Assembly: GCF_000620705.1 (NCBI RefSeq)
Contig: NZ_JIAR01000033.1
Location: 124,001-188,000, forward strand
Origin: Nocardioides sp. URHA0020
GTDB taxonomy: Bacteria; Actinomycetota; Actinomycetes; Propionibacteriales; Nocardioidaceae
Length of the DNA: 64,000 nucleotides
Direction: 5' to 3'
In this document: positions 8,662 through 21,055 of the stretch, one piece after another
Layout: every line of letters starts with the position of its first letter
How positions within the stretch are numbered: the stretch's first letter is position 1
Position numbers and translations under genes: made by a program
Notes under the pieces: model-generated
Databases searched by the model: none
Told to the model about the DNA's origin: nothing
What the model saw: the letters and a program-made list of their open reading frames with translations, nothing else

Positions 8662-10287
8662 ATGCGCACGTTGCTGCACCACCTGTCCATCGGCCGCCGG
8701 CTCACCCTGGCCTTCGGCATCCTCTGCGTCCTGCTCGTCGTCGTGACCGCCACCGGCGTGCACGCCGCGCAGCAGCAGGTCGACCTGCGCGCGGACCAGC
8801 AGCGCCTCGCGTCGATGCGCGACGACGTCAAGGAGCTGCGCTACCTCGACGCCGACGTCAGCGGCTGGCAGGGCTTCATCTTCGCCGAGGCCACGATGAC
8901 CGGGGCCGCCTCGGCCGTGAAGCCGGACGCGGACAACATGTCGGGCCTGGTCGCGGACCGGGACGTCGTCGAGACGCTGCTCGCCGACTTCGACGAGGGG
9001 GCGCTCAGCGCGCGTGAGCGCACGCAGTTCGAGACGATCACCCAGCAGTGGACCGACTTCTTCGCCGCCTCGGACGCCTGGGCCGAGCAGCTCGGGGCCG
9101 TGCGGACCGACGCCGAGATGCAGGCCGCGTTCACGGTCCTCAACTCCGGCGACCTGGCCACCACCTGGTCGGACCTCCTCGAGAGCACCCAGGCGCTCGT
9201 GACCTCGGTCGACACGCGGACCGCCGCCCTGGACCGGCACGCCGACGACGTGGCCGCGGCCGCCAAGCGCCTGATCGTGGTCGTCGCGGGCCTGGCGCTG
9301 CTGCTGGCCCTCACCATGTGCCTGGTCGTCACCCGCTCGGTCGTGCGCCCGGTACGCCGCTTCGTCACCGCGATCGACCGGGTGGCCGAGGGCGACCTCA
9401 CCGCGTCGCCGGAGATCCGGCAGCGCGACGAGATCGGCCAGCTGGCCACGGCGTTCGACACCACGATGGGCTCGCTGCGCCAGATCGTCACGACGATGGC
9501 GGAGTCCGCCACGACCGTGGCGACCGCCGCCGAGGAGATCGCCGCGACCTCCGACTCCATCTCCGCCTCCGCCGTCGAGACCTCGGCCGAGGCCCAGCTG
9601 GTCAGCGCCGCCGCCGAGGCGGTCTCGCAGAACGTGCAGACCGTGGCCGCCGGCTCGGAGCAGATGGGCGCCTCGATCCAGGAGATCGCCCGCAGCGCCC
9701 ACGACGCGGCCGGGGTGGCCGCCGAGGCCGTGCAGACGGCCGACGAGACGGGCGTGACGGTCGGCAAGCTCGGCGTCTCGTCGCAGGAGATCGGCAACGT
9801 GGTCGAGGTGATCACCTCGATCGCCGAGCAGACCAACCTGCTCGCGCTGAACGCGACCATCGAGGCCGCTCGGGCCGGTGAGGCCGGCAAGGGCTTCGCG
9901 GTCGTGGCCAACGAGGTCAAGGAGCTCGCGCAGGAGACCGCCCGGGCCACCGAGGAGATCACCCAGCGCGTCGGCGCGATCCAGGCCGACGCTGCCGGGG
10001 CGGCCGACGCGATCAACCAGATCGGCACGGTCGTCGCGCGGATCAGCGACTCGCAGACCACCATCGCCGCCGCGGTCGAGGAGCAGACCCTGACCACCCA
10101 GGAGATGAACCGCAACGTCGCCGACGCCGCCACCGGCTCCGGCGAGATCGCCCAGACGGTCGGCCGGGTGGCCGACGCGTCCCAGGTGACCACCGAGGGC
10201 GTGCAGCAGCTGCACGGCGCGGTCGGCGACCTGTCGCGGATGTCGGTCCGGCTGCAGGAGCTGGTGGCGACGTTCCGCTACCAGTAG
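8662..10287 (+). CDS. Methyl-accepting chemotaxis protein (chemoreceptor)
   Basis: This 541-aa membrane receptor senses ligands outside and controls CheA inside. TM1 spans about residues 15-35, an extracytoplasmic four-helix-like domain about 36-205, TM2 about 211-232 ([20 protein letters not shown]), HAMP about 233-285 ([19 protein letters not shown]), and the signalling domain about 290-541. The hairpin tip is [45 protein letters not shown]. The ATG 8662 start gives a short basic N-terminus before TM1. It stands alone, 20 kb from the main che cluster, but carries the same promoter motif. Its signalling domain is more diverged than those of the three clustered receptors. Ligand unknown. Confidence 0.93.
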   Translation: MRTLLHHLSIGRRLTLAFGILCVLLVVVTATGVHAAQQQVDLRADQQRLASMRDDVKELRYLDADVSGWQGFIFAEATMTGAASAVKPDADNMSGLVADRDVVETLLADFDEGALSARERTQFETITQQWTDFFAASDAWAEQLGAVRTDAEMQAAFTVLNSGDLATTWSDLLESTQALVTSVDTRTAALDRHADDVAAAAKRLIVVVAGLALLLALTMCLVVTRSVVRPVRRFVTAIDRVAEGDLTASPEIRQRDEIGQLATAFDTTMGSLRQIVTTMAESATTVATAAEEIAATSDSISASAVETSAEAQLVSAAAEAVSQNVQTVAAGSEQMGASIQEIARSAHDAAGVAAEAVQTADETGVTVGKLGVSSQEIGNVVEVITSIAEQTNLLALNATIEAARAGEAGKGFAVVANEVKELAQETARATEEITQRVGAIQADAAGAADAINQIGTVVARISDSQTTIAAAVEEQTLTTQEMNRNVADAATGSGEIAQTVGRVADASQVTTEGVQQLHGAVGDLSRMSVRLQELVATFRYQ

Positions 10288-10304
10288 GAGGCTGGGCCCC
10301 CACC

Positions 10305-13046
<2,742 letters not shown>

Positions 13047-13171
13047 ATACCTGACGATGGCGTCCCACCCACCCTCGCACCCGCTCCGGGTCCGGGCAAC
13101 GGCGGTGCTCGGGGCATAGAGTGCTGCCCCGAGGCGTCCGCGGGGGATGCCGGCGCGACGGGAGCACACGC

Positions 13172-14239
13172 ATGGCCGACTCCACCCTCCAGCAGAAGCT
13201 CACCGCCGAGGTGCTCGGGACGTTCGTCCTGGTGCTCTTCGGCTGTGGCTCGGTCGTCTACGCCGGTCAGGCCGGCGCCGCGAGCATCGGCACCATCGGG
13301 CTCACCTTCGGCATCGCGGTGATGGTGATGGTCTACGCGTTCGGACGCGTGTCCGGCGCGCACTTCAACCCGGCGGTCTCGGTCGGTGCGGCGGTCGGCG
13401 GCCGGATGCCGTGGCGCGAGGTCGGGCTGTACGTCGTCGCGCAGGTGGTCGGCGCCGTGGTCGGCGCGCTGGCGCTCTTCGTGCTGATGCAGGGCTTCGA
13501 CGACTTCACCGCCAAGGGCAACATGGGTCAGAACGCCTTCGGCGACGCCGGCAGCGGCTACGCCTGGTGGGCGGCCTTCCTCCTCGAGCTGGTGATGACC
13601 GCCGTCTTCGTCACCGTGATCCTCGCCGTCACCGACGAGCGCAACGAGCACCCCGCCCTGGCCCCGCTGGCGATCGGCTTCACCCTCGCCGCGATCCACT
13701 TCGTGGCGATCCCTGCCACCGGCACGTCGGTCAACCCGGCCCGCTCCATCGGCCCCGCGCTCTTCGCCGGCACCGACGCGATCGCCCAGCTCTGGCTCTT
13801 CATCCTGGCCCCGTTGGTCGGTGCCGCCCTGGCCGGCCTCGTCTACCCGCTGCTCTTCGGCCGGGTCGGCGACGCCGTCCCCGGCTCCGGCATCTCCTTC
13901 AGCCGCCCGCGCACGGCCGCCCAGGTCCCCGGCTACGCCGCACCGGACCAGTACCAGCAGCAGTGGAACCAGGAGACGACGCCGGCCGCCGCGGCGGCGC
14001 CGATCGTCCAGGACGGCTGGCAGTGGGACCCCGCCGGCCAGCAGTGGCACCCGGTCGGCTCCACCCCCGAGCAGTGGCAGGCCCAGCAGGCGGCCGAGCA
14101 GGCGGCGGCCCAGCCGGTCGCGGCCCACGACGACGTGACGCTGACCGAGCCGATCGCCACCCAGCCCCCGGCCGAGGACCGGCCGATCTGGGAGGGCCAC
14201 GACGGCGACAGCGGCACCCAGGTCCGGCCGCCGAGCTAG
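13172..14239 (+). CDS. Aquaporin/MIP channel with long Gln/Ala/Pro C-terminal extension
   Basis: The protein (about 355 aa) is a membrane channel for water or small solutes. Its first ~235 residues contain six helices and two NPA half-helices: HFNPAVS near residue 65 and SVNPARS near 189, both intact. The residues after NPA2 ([11 protein letters not shown]) suit AqpZ-type water channels. A C-terminal tail of about 110 residues follows, cytoplasmic by topology, rich in Gln, Ala and Pro, with the Trp-containing unit [15 protein letters not shown] that recalls DUF2510-like motifs. Such a tail is absent from classical aquaporins of ~230 aa. ATG 13172 has GGGAG at eight bases. It is divergent from icd and converges on the lipoprotein gene, six bases away. 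Confidence 0.88.
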   Translation: MADSTLQQKLTAEVLGTFVLVLFGCGSVVYAGQAGAASIGTIGLTFGIAVMVMVYAFGRVSGAHFNPAVSVGAAVGGRMPWREVGLYVVAQVVGAVVGALALFVLMQGFDDFTAKGNMGQNAFGDAGSGYAWWAAFLLELVMTAVFVTVILAVTDERNEHPALAPLAIGFTLAAIHFVAIPATGTSVNPARSIGPALFAGTDAIAQLWLFILAPLVGAALAGLVYPLLFGRVGDAVPGSGISFSRPRTAAQVPGYAAPDQYQQQWNQETTPAAAAAPIVQDGWQWDPAGQQWHPVGSTPEQWQAQQAAEQAAAQPVAAHDDVTLTEPIATQPPAEDRPIWEGHDGDSGTQVRPPS

Positions 14240-14245
14240 GTCCAG

Positions 14246-14941
14246 CTAGGGCGGGTCCTCGCCGGTCTCCATCAGTCGGACGACGCGGCCGAAGCTGTCC
14301 GCCTTCACCAGCCCGACCCCGCGCGCCCAGGACAGCTCGCGCGAGCCGCCCGGCTCCAGCTCGGAGGTCTCGCGGGTGACGAGCAGGTCGTCGTACGAGC
14401 CGGCCGGGACGGTGGCCGTGCCGTCGAGGGCGATGACGGTGGCGAGGTCCTCCACGACGCCGGAGCGGTACGCCGTCCGGTAGCCGTCGCCGACGCGCGG
14501 CTGGTCCGGCATCGCGAGGCCGGCCTCGGCCCCGTCGCTGCCGGCCTGCCACTCCCCCGCGCGACCGAACCACCACACGTTGCCGGCCGTGTCCTGGGCG
14601 AACCAGTCGGTCGTCCTCCGGCCCTGCTCGGTGCTGACCCGCGCGGTGGTCTCGACGCCGGCGACCTCGGGCCCGCCCGCCACCGAGACCGTGATCGGGT
14701 GCTCGCCGTCGACGTCCACGACCTGGTAGGTCCAGGTCCGTCCCGGCCGCAGCGGGAGCCAGGGGTTGTCGACCCCCGCGACGAAGTCGTCGGGGTCCGG
14801 CGACGGCGTCGGTACGACGAGCTCGTCGACGCCCGCCGGAGGGCTCGAGACGCCGGCGCTCCCGCAGCCGCCGAGCGCCAGCGGCAGCACGACCAGCGCG
14901 GCGAGCGCGCGGTGTACCCCCCTCGAGTCCATGGCCGCCAT
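14246..14941 (-). CDS. Predicted secreted lipoprotein, function unknown
   Basis: The 231-aa product has a type II signal peptide: basic HR at 10-11, hydrophobic ALAALVVLPLALG, lipobox ending LGGC with Cys26 as the lipidation site. The mature part begins with a Ser/Pro linker and then DNPWLPLRPGRTWTYQVVD, a beta-rich fold reminiscent of other actinobacterial secreted proteins that start with NPxWPLxPGxTWxY. No catalytic motif is visible. ATG 14941 and ATG 14932 are both possible starts. It is divergent from mdh. Confidence 0.7.
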   Translation of the reverse strand: MAAMDSRGVHRALAALVVLPLALGGCGSAGVSSPPAGVDELVVPTPSPDPDDFVAGVDNPWLPLRPGRTWTYQVVDVDGEHPITVSVAGGPEVAGVETTARVSTEQGRRTTDWFAQDTAGNVWWFGRAGEWQAGSDGAEAGLAMPDQPRVGDGYRTAYRSGVVEDLATVIALDGTATVPAGSYDDLLVTRETSELEPGGSRELSWARGVGLVKADSFGRVVRLMETGEDPP

Positions 14942-14987
14942 GATCGCGTACCGGAGACCTCGTGCGAGCGGGACCCTCCGCCGCTGC

Positions 14988-14993
14988 TAGCGT
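14988..14993 (+). promoter_or_regulatory. Possible -10 element upstream of mdh
   Basis: TAGCGT at 14988-14993 fits the loose actinobacterial -10 consensus and would place a transcript start near 15000, about 45 bases before the mdh GTG. No convincing -35 was found at the usual distance, so this is a weak assignment. Confidence 0.3.
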
Positions 14994-15045
14994 CGGAAGC
15001 CGGAAATCCCACCATTCCTCACCATCGTGTGTTCAAGGAGTCGTC

Positions 15046-16032
15046 GTGAGCTCAGCCCCGTTGAAGGTCGCCGTCACCGGCGCCGCCGGTCAGATCGGTT
15101 ACAGCCTCCTCTTCCGCCTCGCGAGCGGGTCGCTGCTGGGCGACCGGCCGATCGAGCTGCGGCTGCTGGAGATCACGCCGGCCCTGAAGGCGCTCGAGGG
15201 CGTCGTCATGGAGCTGGACGACTGCGCGTTCCCCAACCTCGCCGGGGTCGAGATCGGCGACGACGCCGAGAAGATCTTCGACGGCGTCAACCTCGCGCTG
15301 CTCGTCGGCGCCCGCCCGCGCGGCCCCGGCATGGAGCGCGGTGACCTGCTCTCCGCCAACGGCGCCATCTTCACCGCCCAGGGCAAGGCGCTCAACGCGG
15401 TCGCCGCCGACGACGTCCGCATCGGTGTCACCGGCAACCCGGCCAACACCAACGCGCTGATCGCGATGACCAACGCCCCCGACATCCCGCGCGAGCGGTT
15501 CTCGGCGCTGACCCGCCTCGACCACAACCGGGCGATCTCGCAGCTGGCCGCGAAGACCGGTGCCGCCGTGACCGACATCAAGAAGATGACGATCTGGGGC
15601 AACCACTCGGCCACGCAGTACCCCGACATCTTCCACGCCGAGGTCGGTGGCAGGAACGCCGCCGAGGTCGTGGGCGACCACGACTGGGTGGAGAGCACCT
15701 TCATCCCGACCGTCGCCAAGCGCGGCGCCGCGATCATCGAGGCCCGCGGCTCGTCCTCGGCCGCCTCGGCCGCCTCGGCGACCGTCGACGCCGCCCGCGA
15801 CTGGCTGCTCGGCTCCCCCGCCGACGACTGGGTCTCGATGGCCGTCGTGTCCGACGGGTCGTACGGCGTCCCCGAGGGCCTGATCTCGTCCTTCCCGGTC
15901 ACCACCAAGGACGGCGACTGGGAGATCGTCCAGGGCCTCGAGATCGACGACTTCTCCCGCGCCAGGATCGACGCCTCCACCGCGGAGCTCGCCGACGAGC
16001 GCGCGGCCGTCACGGAGCTCGGCCTCATCTGA
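15046..16032 (+). CDS. mdh: Malate dehydrogenase
   Basis: The TCA-cycle enzyme interconverts malate and oxaloacetate with NAD. The product is about 328 aa, the length of the actinobacterial group that resembles cytosolic MDH. The NAD-binding loop is [18 protein letters not shown] (about 9-26). Substrate and catalytic residues are seen in [15 protein letters not shown] (mobile loop Arg), [13 protein letters not shown] (Asp-His-Arg region) and [12 protein letters not shown] (catalytic His). GTG 15046 follows AAGGAG with five bases between. It converges with the DUF3017-folD pair across a strong inverted repeat. Confidence 0.95.
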   Translation: MSSAPLKVAVTGAAGQIGYSLLFRLASGSLLGDRPIELRLLEITPALKALEGVVMELDDCAFPNLAGVEIGDDAEKIFDGVNLALLVGARPRGPGMERGDLLSANGAIFTAQGKALNAVAADDVRIGVTGNPANTNALIAMTNAPDIPRERFSALTRLDHNRAISQLAAKTGAAVTDIKKMTIWGNHSATQYPDIFHAEVGGRNAAEVVGDHDWVESTFIPTVAKRGAAIIEARGSSSAASAASATVDAARDWLLGSPADDWVSMAVVSDGSYGVPEGLISSFPVTTKDGDWEIVQGLEIDDFSRARIDASTAELADERAAVTELGLI

Positions 16033-16055
16033 GCCCCGTCGCCGCCGCGTGCATC

Positions 16056-16103
16056 CGAATCGGCGCCAGCTCTCGGTCCTCACCGCGAGCTGGCGCCGAC
16101 TCG
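16056..16103. terminator. Bidirectional hairpin between mdh and DUF3017 gene
   Basis: Two 17-base arms (16056-16072 and 16087-16103) pair with one mismatch around a 14-base loop; the core is TCGGCGCCAGCTC and its complement. The position between two convergent stops suggests a bidirectional terminator. There is no T-tract, as is common in high-GC actinobacteria. Confidence 0.65.
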
Positions 16104-16107
16104 CATC

Positions 16108-16452
16108 TCAGCCCGGTTGGTCGGGGATCGAGCCGGCCAGGAAGATCAGGGCGACCCCGGTCGCGACCAGCAGGAAGCAGTCCCACCACCGGTTGCGGAC
16201 GGCGAGCATGCCCGCGTCCTTCGCCGGCAGGGCTGCGCGGACCACGGCCGCGAAGAGCAGCGTCCCGCCGAACCAGCGGATCCCGAGCCGCCACGCCCCG
16301 GTCGTGACGACGACGATCGAGATCGCGACCACCACGACGACGAGGATGTAGAAGGCACCACCGAGCGTGGACGGGTAGCGCCGCACCTCCTCGTCGCCGA
16401 CCGCCTCGGCCGACGTCGGCTCCTCCTCGTGGGGCGGCTCGAGGTCGCTCAC
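16108..16452 (-). CDS. DUF3017 family small membrane protein
   Basis: The 114-aa product has an acidic N-terminus of about 30 residues and three hydrophobic segments ([55 protein letters not shown]). Between them are the family landmarks RLGIRWFG and [12 protein letters not shown]. The function is unknown. Its ATG overlaps the folD stop by four bases, the usual folD-DUF3017 pairing in actinobacteria, so it is co-translated with folD. Confidence 0.85.
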   Translation of the reverse strand: MSDLEPPHEEEPTSAEAVGDEEVRRYPSTLGGAFYILVVVVVAISIVVVTTGAWRLGIRWFGGTLLFAAVVRAALPAKDAGMLAVRNRWWDCFLLVATGVALIFLAGSIPDQPG

Positions 16453-17303
16453 GACACCTGGAGCTCGGCGGCCGAGACGATGTTGGACAGCAGCATCGCG
16501 CGGGTCATCGGACCGACCCCGCCCGGGTTGGGAGAGATCCAGCCCGCGGCGTCCCAGACGTCCTGCGCAACGTCGCCGGCGATCTTGCCGTCGACCCGCG
16601 AGACGCCCACGTCGAGCACCGCCGCGCCCGGCTTGACCATGTCGCCGGTGATGATGCCGGGCACGCCGGCCGCGGCGACGATCACGTCGGCGGTGCGGGT
16701 GTGCGCGGCCAGGTCACGGGTGCCGGTGTGGCACAGGGTGACCGTGGAGTTCTCGGAGCGACGCGTGAGCAGCAGGCCCAGCGGCCGGCCGACGGTGAGG
16801 CCACGGCCGACCACCACCACCTCGGCCCCGTTCAGCTCCACGCCATGACGGCGCAGCAGCTCGATGCAGCCGATCGGCGTGCAGGGCAGTGGTCCGGCCT
16901 CGCCGAGCACCAGCTTGCCCAGGTTGGTCGGGTGCAGGCCGTCGACGTCCTTGTCGGGGTCGACGCGCGAGAGCAGCCGGAACTCGTCGAGGCCGGTCGG
17001 CTGCTGCACCAGGAAGCCGGTGCAGCCGGGGTCGGCGTTCAGGCGGTCGATCTCCGCCTCGACCTCGGCCTGGCTCGCCGTCGCCGGCAGATCCACCCGG
17101 ATCGACTCGATGCCGATCTCGGCGCAGTCCTTGTGCTTGGCGCCGACGTACCAGTGCGAGCCGGGGTCGTCGCCGACCAGGACGGTGCCCAGTCCGGGCA
17201 CCACGCCCTTCTCGCGCAGCCTGGCCACCCGCTCGGTGAGCTCGACCTTGATCGCCCGGAGGGTCGCGGAGCCGTCCAGCTTCTGTGCAGTCACGGGGGA
17301 CAT
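16449..17303 (-). CDS. folD: Bifunctional methylenetetrahydrofolate dehydrogenase / methenyltetrahydrofolate cyclohydrolase
   Basis: FolD makes 10-formyl-tetrahydrofolate, the one-carbon donor used by PurN and PurH, encoded just upstream. Visible motifs are YVGAKHK with the catalytic Lys, [20 protein letters not shown] with the substrate-binding Asp, and the NADP-binding [17 protein letters not shown]; the C-terminus holds [15 protein letters not shown]. Translation may start at ATG 17303 ([11 protein letters not shown]) or at GTG 17294 (AGGA eight bases upstream), both shorter than the open frame from 17348. It lies 84 bases after purH and is probably cotranscribed. Confidence 0.95.
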   Translation of the reverse strand: MSPVTAQKLDGSATLRAIKVELTERVARLREKGVVPGLGTVLVGDDPGSHWYVGAKHKDCAEIGIESIRVDLPATASQAEVEAEIDRLNADPGCTGFLVQQPTGLDEFRLLSRVDPDKDVDGLHPTNLGKLVLGEAGPLPCTPIGCIELLRRHGVELNGAEVVVVGRGLTVGRPLGLLLTRRSENSTVTLCHTGTRDLAAHTRTADVIVAAAGVPGIITGDMVKPGAAVLDVGVSRVDGKIAGDVAQDVWDAAGWISPNPGGVGPMTRAMLLSNIVSAAELQVS

Positions 17304-17387
17304 CCTGTCTCGGTTGCTGTCTGCGTGCATCTCACCGGGTCTCGACACGCTGGACCACCGGTGGTCGGTCGGCTGCGCCGGCCCTGG

Positions 17388-18947
17388 TCAGTGGAAGAAG
17401 TGCCGGGTGCCGGTGAAGTACATCGTCACGCCGGCCGCGTTCGCCGCGTCGATGGTGAGCTGGTCGCGCATCGACCCGCCGGGCTGGACGATCGCGGTGA
17501 CGCCGGCGTCGATGAGGATCTGCGGGCCGTCCTCGAACGGGAAGAACGCGTCCGACGCGGCGACCGAGCCGACCGAGCGCTCCCCCGCCCGCTCCACGGC
17601 GAGCTTGCAGGAGTCGACGCGGTTGACCTGGCCCATGCCGACGCCGACCGAGGCGCCGCCGTGGGCGAGCAGGATCGCGTTGGACTTCACCGAGCGGCAC
17701 GCCTGCCAGGCGAAGGCCAGGTCGGCGAGGACCTCCGGCGAGGCCGCCTCGCCGGTCGCGAGGGTCCAGGTGGTCGGGTCGTCGCCGTCGGCGTCGACGT
17801 AGTCGCGCTGCTGCATGAGCAGCCCGCCCGAGATGGGCCGCATCTCGACCTCGCCGCGACCGAGCGGCTCGCAGACCAGCAGCCGGATGTTCTTCTTCGC
17901 GGCGAGGACCTCGACGGCGCCGTCCTCGTACGCCGGGGCCACGACGACCTCGGTGAAGACCTCGGCCACCTGGTGCGCCATCTCGACCGAGACCGGCACG
18001 TTGGTGGCGATCACGCCGCCGAACGCCGACACCGGGTCACACGCGTGCGCCTTGCGGTGGGCGTCGGCCACGTCGGCGCCGACCGCGATGCCGCACGGGT
18101 TGGCGTGCTTGATGATCGCGACGGCCGGCTCGTCGAAGGTGTACGCCGCGCGCCGGGCGGCGTCGGAGTCGAGGTAGTTGTTGTAGGACATCTCCTTGCC
18201 GTGCAGCTGCGTCGCCTGGGCGAGGCCGGTGCCGACGCCGTTGAGGTAGAGGGCGGCGCTCTGGTGCGGGTTCTCGCCGTACCGCAGCGTCGACTCCTTC
18301 TCCCACGTCCCGCCGACCCACGCGGGGAAGCCCTCGCCGTCGGAGGTGTCGGTCAGCACGCTGCCCATCCAGGACGCGACGGCCACGTCGTACGACGCCG
18401 TGTGCACGAACGCCTCCGCGGCCAGGCGCTTGCGCTGGTCGAGCGTGAAGCCGCCGTCCGCGAGGGCGGCGACCACGTCGGCGTAGCTGCCCGGCGAGGT
18501 GACGATCGCGACCGACGGGTGGTTCTTGGCGGCCGCGCGGACCATCGACGGGCCGCCGATGTCGATCTGCTCCACGCACTCGTCGGGCGTCGCGCCGGAC
18601 TGCACGGTCTGGACGAACGGGTAGAGGTTCGACACGACGAGGTCGAACGGCTCGACGCCGAGCTCGGCCAACTGTGCCACGTGGGAGTCGAGGCGGCGAT
18701 CGGCCAGGATGCCGGCGTGCACCCGCGGGTGCAGCGTCTTGACCCGGCCGTCGAGGCACTCGGGGAAGCCGGTGAGGTCCTCGACCTTGGTGACCGGGAG
18801 CCCGAGGCCGGCGATCAGGGCGGCCGACCCGCCGGTCGAGACCAGCTCGACGCCGGCGCCGTGGAGGGCCTGGACGAGGTCCTCGAGACCGGACTTGTCG
18901 TAGACGGAGACCAAGGCGCGCTTGATCGGGATGCGGTTGTCGGACAC
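17388..18947 (-). CDS. purH: Bifunctional AICAR formyltransferase / IMP cyclohydrolase
   Basis: PurH catalyses the last two steps of IMP synthesis, formylating AICAR with 10-formyl-THF and closing the ring. The 519-aa product has the N-terminal MGS-like cyclohydrolase domain ([43 protein letters not shown]) and the C-terminal transformylase with IIKHANPCG (catalytic Lys-His), [10 protein letters not shown] and the end [28 protein letters not shown]. The GTG at 18947 has AGGAG six bases upstream. The 5' leader contains a ZTP riboswitch, so expression should rise when ZMP/ZTP accumulates through folate shortage. Confidence 0.96.
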   Translation of the reverse strand: MSDNRIPIKRALVSVYDKSGLEDLVQALHGAGVELVSTGGSAALIAGLGLPVTKVEDLTGFPECLDGRVKTLHPRVHAGILADRRLDSHVAQLAELGVEPFDLVVSNLYPFVQTVQSGATPDECVEQIDIGGPSMVRAAAKNHPSVAIVTSPGSYADVVAALADGGFTLDQRKRLAAEAFVHTASYDVAVASWMGSVLTDTSDGEGFPAWVGGTWEKESTLRYGENPHQSAALYLNGVGTGLAQATQLHGKEMSYNNYLDSDAARRAAYTFDEPAVAIIKHANPCGIAVGADVADAHRKAHACDPVSAFGGVIATNVPVSVEMAHQVAEVFTEVVVAPAYEDGAVEVLAAKKNIRLLVCEPLGRGEVEMRPISGGLLMQQRDYVDADGDDPTTWTLATGEAASPEVLADLAFAWQACRSVKSNAILLAHGGASVGVGMGQVNRVDSCKLAVERAGERSVGSVAASDAFFPFEDGPQILIDAGVTAIVQPGGSMRDQLTIDAANAAGVTMYFTGTRHFFH

Positions 18948-18986
18948 GGAGACTCCTGCGGGGTCGGGCGGCTCGGCCGGTGGTCT

Positions 18987-19062
18987 GGGAGCACCCAGGC
19001 GGTCGATGCTCCCGGCGTCACTCCCTGGTGGTCTCCCCACCTGCGCCAGTCGTGTGGGCGTC
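18987..19062 (-). promoter_or_regulatory. ZTP (pfl) riboswitch in the purH leader
   Basis: Read on the minus strand, this leader contains the conserved pfl-motif blocks in order: GACTGGCG, AGGTGG-loop-ACCACC, AGGGAGTGACGCC, then a GGGAGC/GCTCCC hairpin (19013-19008 with 18992-18987) whose loop carries CCGCCTGGGT. These are the hallmarks of the riboswitch that senses ZMP/ZTP. It begins at the purN stop codon and ends about 40 bases before the purH GTG. The P1 helix is not obvious to the eye. The expression platform may be control of the ribosome-binding site, since no T-tract terminator is visible. Confidence 0.82.
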
Positions 19063-19699
19063 AGTCTAGGGGGTCCAGGCGGCCGATCCGGACGTGGCGC
19101 CCCTCGACCACGAAGCCCTCGCGGGCCATCGCGCCGATCGAGTCGACGAGCATCCCGCGCTCGGCGACCTTGATCCGCTCGTGCAGGGTCTCGACCGTGT
19201 CGTCCGGCGCCACCTCGACCGCGCGCTGGGCCACGATCGGGCCGGTGTCGACGCCGGGGTCGACCACGAAGAGGGTCGCGCCGGTGACCTTCACGCCGTA
19301 CGCCAGGGCGTCCGCGGGTCCGTGCATCCCGGGGAAGGAGGGCGACAGCGCCGGGTGGGTGTTGACCACCTTGCCGCCGTAGAGCGCGAGGAAGGTGCTG
19401 CCGACGAGCTTCATGAAGCCCGCGAGCACGACGATGTCGGGGTCGTACGCCGCGACGGCGCCGGCCAGCGCGGCGTCCCACTCCTCCCGGGTCTCGAAGT
19501 CCGCGAGCCTGAGCGCGAAGGTCGGGATGCCGGCGCGCTGGGCGCGCGCGAGGCCCTCGATGCCCTCGCGGTCGGCGCCGACGGCGACCACCCGGGCGCC
19601 GTACGCCGGGTCCTCGCAGGCGTCGATCAGCGCCTGAAGGTTGGTGCCGGAGCCGGAGACGAGGACGACGACGGCAGCCGGTTCGGCGGGGTTCGACAC
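19061..19699 (-). CDS. purN: Phosphoribosylglycinamide formyltransferase
   Basis: PurN transfers a formyl group from 10-formyl-THF to GAR in purine synthesis. The 212-aa product shows [17 protein letters not shown] (phosphate-binding loop, about 10-26), [30 protein letters not shown] with the catalytic His of the HPSLLP-type motif, and [13 protein letters not shown] with the catalytic Asp. The GTG start at 19699 has a poor ribosome-binding site. It lies 10 bases after the DUF6350 gene and is separated from purH only by the riboswitch. Confidence 0.95.
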   Translation of the reverse strand: MSNPAEPAAVVVLVSGSGTNLQALIDACEDPAYGARVVAVGADREGIEGLARAQRAGIPTFALRLADFETREEWDAALAGAVAAYDPDIVVLAGFMKLVGSTFLALYGGKVVNTHPALSPSFPGMHGPADALAYGVKVTGATLFVVDPGVDTGPIVAQRAVEVAPDDTVETLHERIKVAERGMLVDSIGAMAREGFVVEGRHVRIGRLDPLD

Positions 19700-19709
19700 G
19701 GCTCGGAGT

Positions 19710-20963
19710 CTAGGGGGCGGCGTGCCGGGCGGTGCGGCGCTGCCACCACGTCATGGCCAGCCCGCCGACCACGCCGCCGAGACCGAACGCCGTGACGGCG
19801 TGGACCATCACGTCCATCGCGCCCGGTCCGATGGCCGTCATCCGGCCCGGACCGGCGGCGCCGCCGGAGACGGCGGTGAGGATGCCGAGCAGCAGGCCGG
19901 CGGTCACGCCACCGACGCAGCCGCGCAGGGCGCCCTCCTCCCAGCGCACGGTCGGCGTACGCCGCTGTGCCCACGCCGCGGCGACCGCGGCGAGCAGCGG
20001 CGGCAGGACCAGGAGGTACGCCGTCCAGGCCGGCGTCGGGCCCTCGTCCGGCAGGGCGGCCAGGAGCGGGAACATCGGCACCGGTCCCAGCGAGACCAGC
20101 GCTGGCGAGACGATCGTGCCGGTGCCGACGAGGAAGCCGGGGCCGAGCAGGTAGCTGCCGGCGAAGATCCCGGCGTTGGGCACCAGCGTCGCCGAGAGCA
20201 CGGTGTAGATCGTGGCGTCGCCGGCACCGGTGTGCAGGCGGGACATGACGTTGGCCGCCGTGCCGAGGTCGACCAGGAGCGCGACGAGGAAGACCGCGGT
20301 GGAGGCGACCAGGAACGCCGCGAGGATGCGCAGGCCACCGGCGAGCGCGGCGCGCAGCCACGGGGGCACGACGGTCGCCCAGATCGCCAGGCGACCGGAG
20401 CCGGTCGCGATCCCGGCCCACCCGAAGGACGCGGTCAGCAGGAAGGACCAGACGACCACGCGCGGCAGCGAGGGAGCGGTCTCCGGGGTCGATGCCAGGA
20501 CCCCGGTGACCACGGCGACCACCAGGTAGCCCGCGGTGAAGAGCGAGGCCGCCGTCGGCACGGTCCAGTCGCGCTCACCGTCGGCGATCCGGTCGGCGTC
20601 GGGCCCGTGCCCCGAGATCGCGTCGCCGACCCGGTGCCCGATCCGCCACGCCGACCAGGCGCAGAGCGCCGAGATCCCGAGCGGGACGATCGTGATCGCG
20701 ACGCCCTCGACCCGGATCCCGGAGCCGTGCCCGAGCAGCCAGCCCAGGGCTCCCACGCGGAGCCCGTCGCGCGGGGTGCCGTGGGCGCCGGCGTCGGCGA
20801 GGAACCAGCCGATCACCCCGACCGCGAGGCAGACCAGCAGGGTCGCACCGGCCGCGGCCACACCGCCCAGGAGGGCGACCGGCGCCAGTGGCGGACGGTT
20901 CCGGCGGTCGACACCGCCCCGGAGGGAGGCGGCCGAGGTCGGACCGGGGAGCAGCGAGGTCAT
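19710..20963 (-). CDS. DUF6350 family polytopic membrane protein
   Basis: The protein is about 417 aa, with roughly eight to ten hydrophobic segments (for example ALLGGVAAAGATLLVCLAVGVIGWFLA, SLFTAGYLVVAVVTGVLA, LRILAAFLVASTAVFLVALLV and GVTAGLLLGILTAVSGGA). The RPPLAPVALLGG start, GHGSGIRVEGVAITIVPLG and YLLGPGFLVGTGTIVSP match the actinobacterial family that sits next to purN. Its function is unknown. ATG 20963 is the most likely start; upstream in-frame codons lack family-like sequence. It heads the purN-purH-folD-DUF3017 gene train and is divergent from the sigma-like gene at 21056. Confidence 0.8.
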   Translation of the reverse strand: MTSLLPGPTSAASLRGGVDRRNRPPLAPVALLGGVAAAGATLLVCLAVGVIGWFLADAGAHGTPRDGLRVGALGWLLGHGSGIRVEGVAITIVPLGISALCAWSAWRIGHRVGDAISGHGPDADRIADGERDWTVPTAASLFTAGYLVVAVVTGVLASTPETAPSLPRVVVWSFLLTASFGWAGIATGSGRLAIWATVVPPWLRAALAGGLRILAAFLVASTAVFLVALLVDLGTAANVMSRLHTGAGDATIYTVLSATLVPNAGIFAGSYLLGPGFLVGTGTIVSPALVSLGPVPMFPLLAALPDEGPTPAWTAYLLVLPPLLAAVAAAWAQRRTPTVRWEEGALRGCVGGVTAGLLLGILTAVSGGAAGPGRMTAIGPGAMDVMVHAVTAFGLGGVVGGLAMTWWQRRTARHAAP

Positions 20964-21055
20964 GGTCGGGCCATCATCGCCTCCCGCGGGCACCGGATCG
21001 GGGCGCACACGCCGAATCGGCACGGATCGGCCCCTCGGCTACCGTGGACGGCGAA

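Noticed and set aside
16701..19382. An 893-codon plus-strand frame opposite folD and purH
   Set aside because: Shadow frame; it would also cross the riboswitch and the purN gene.
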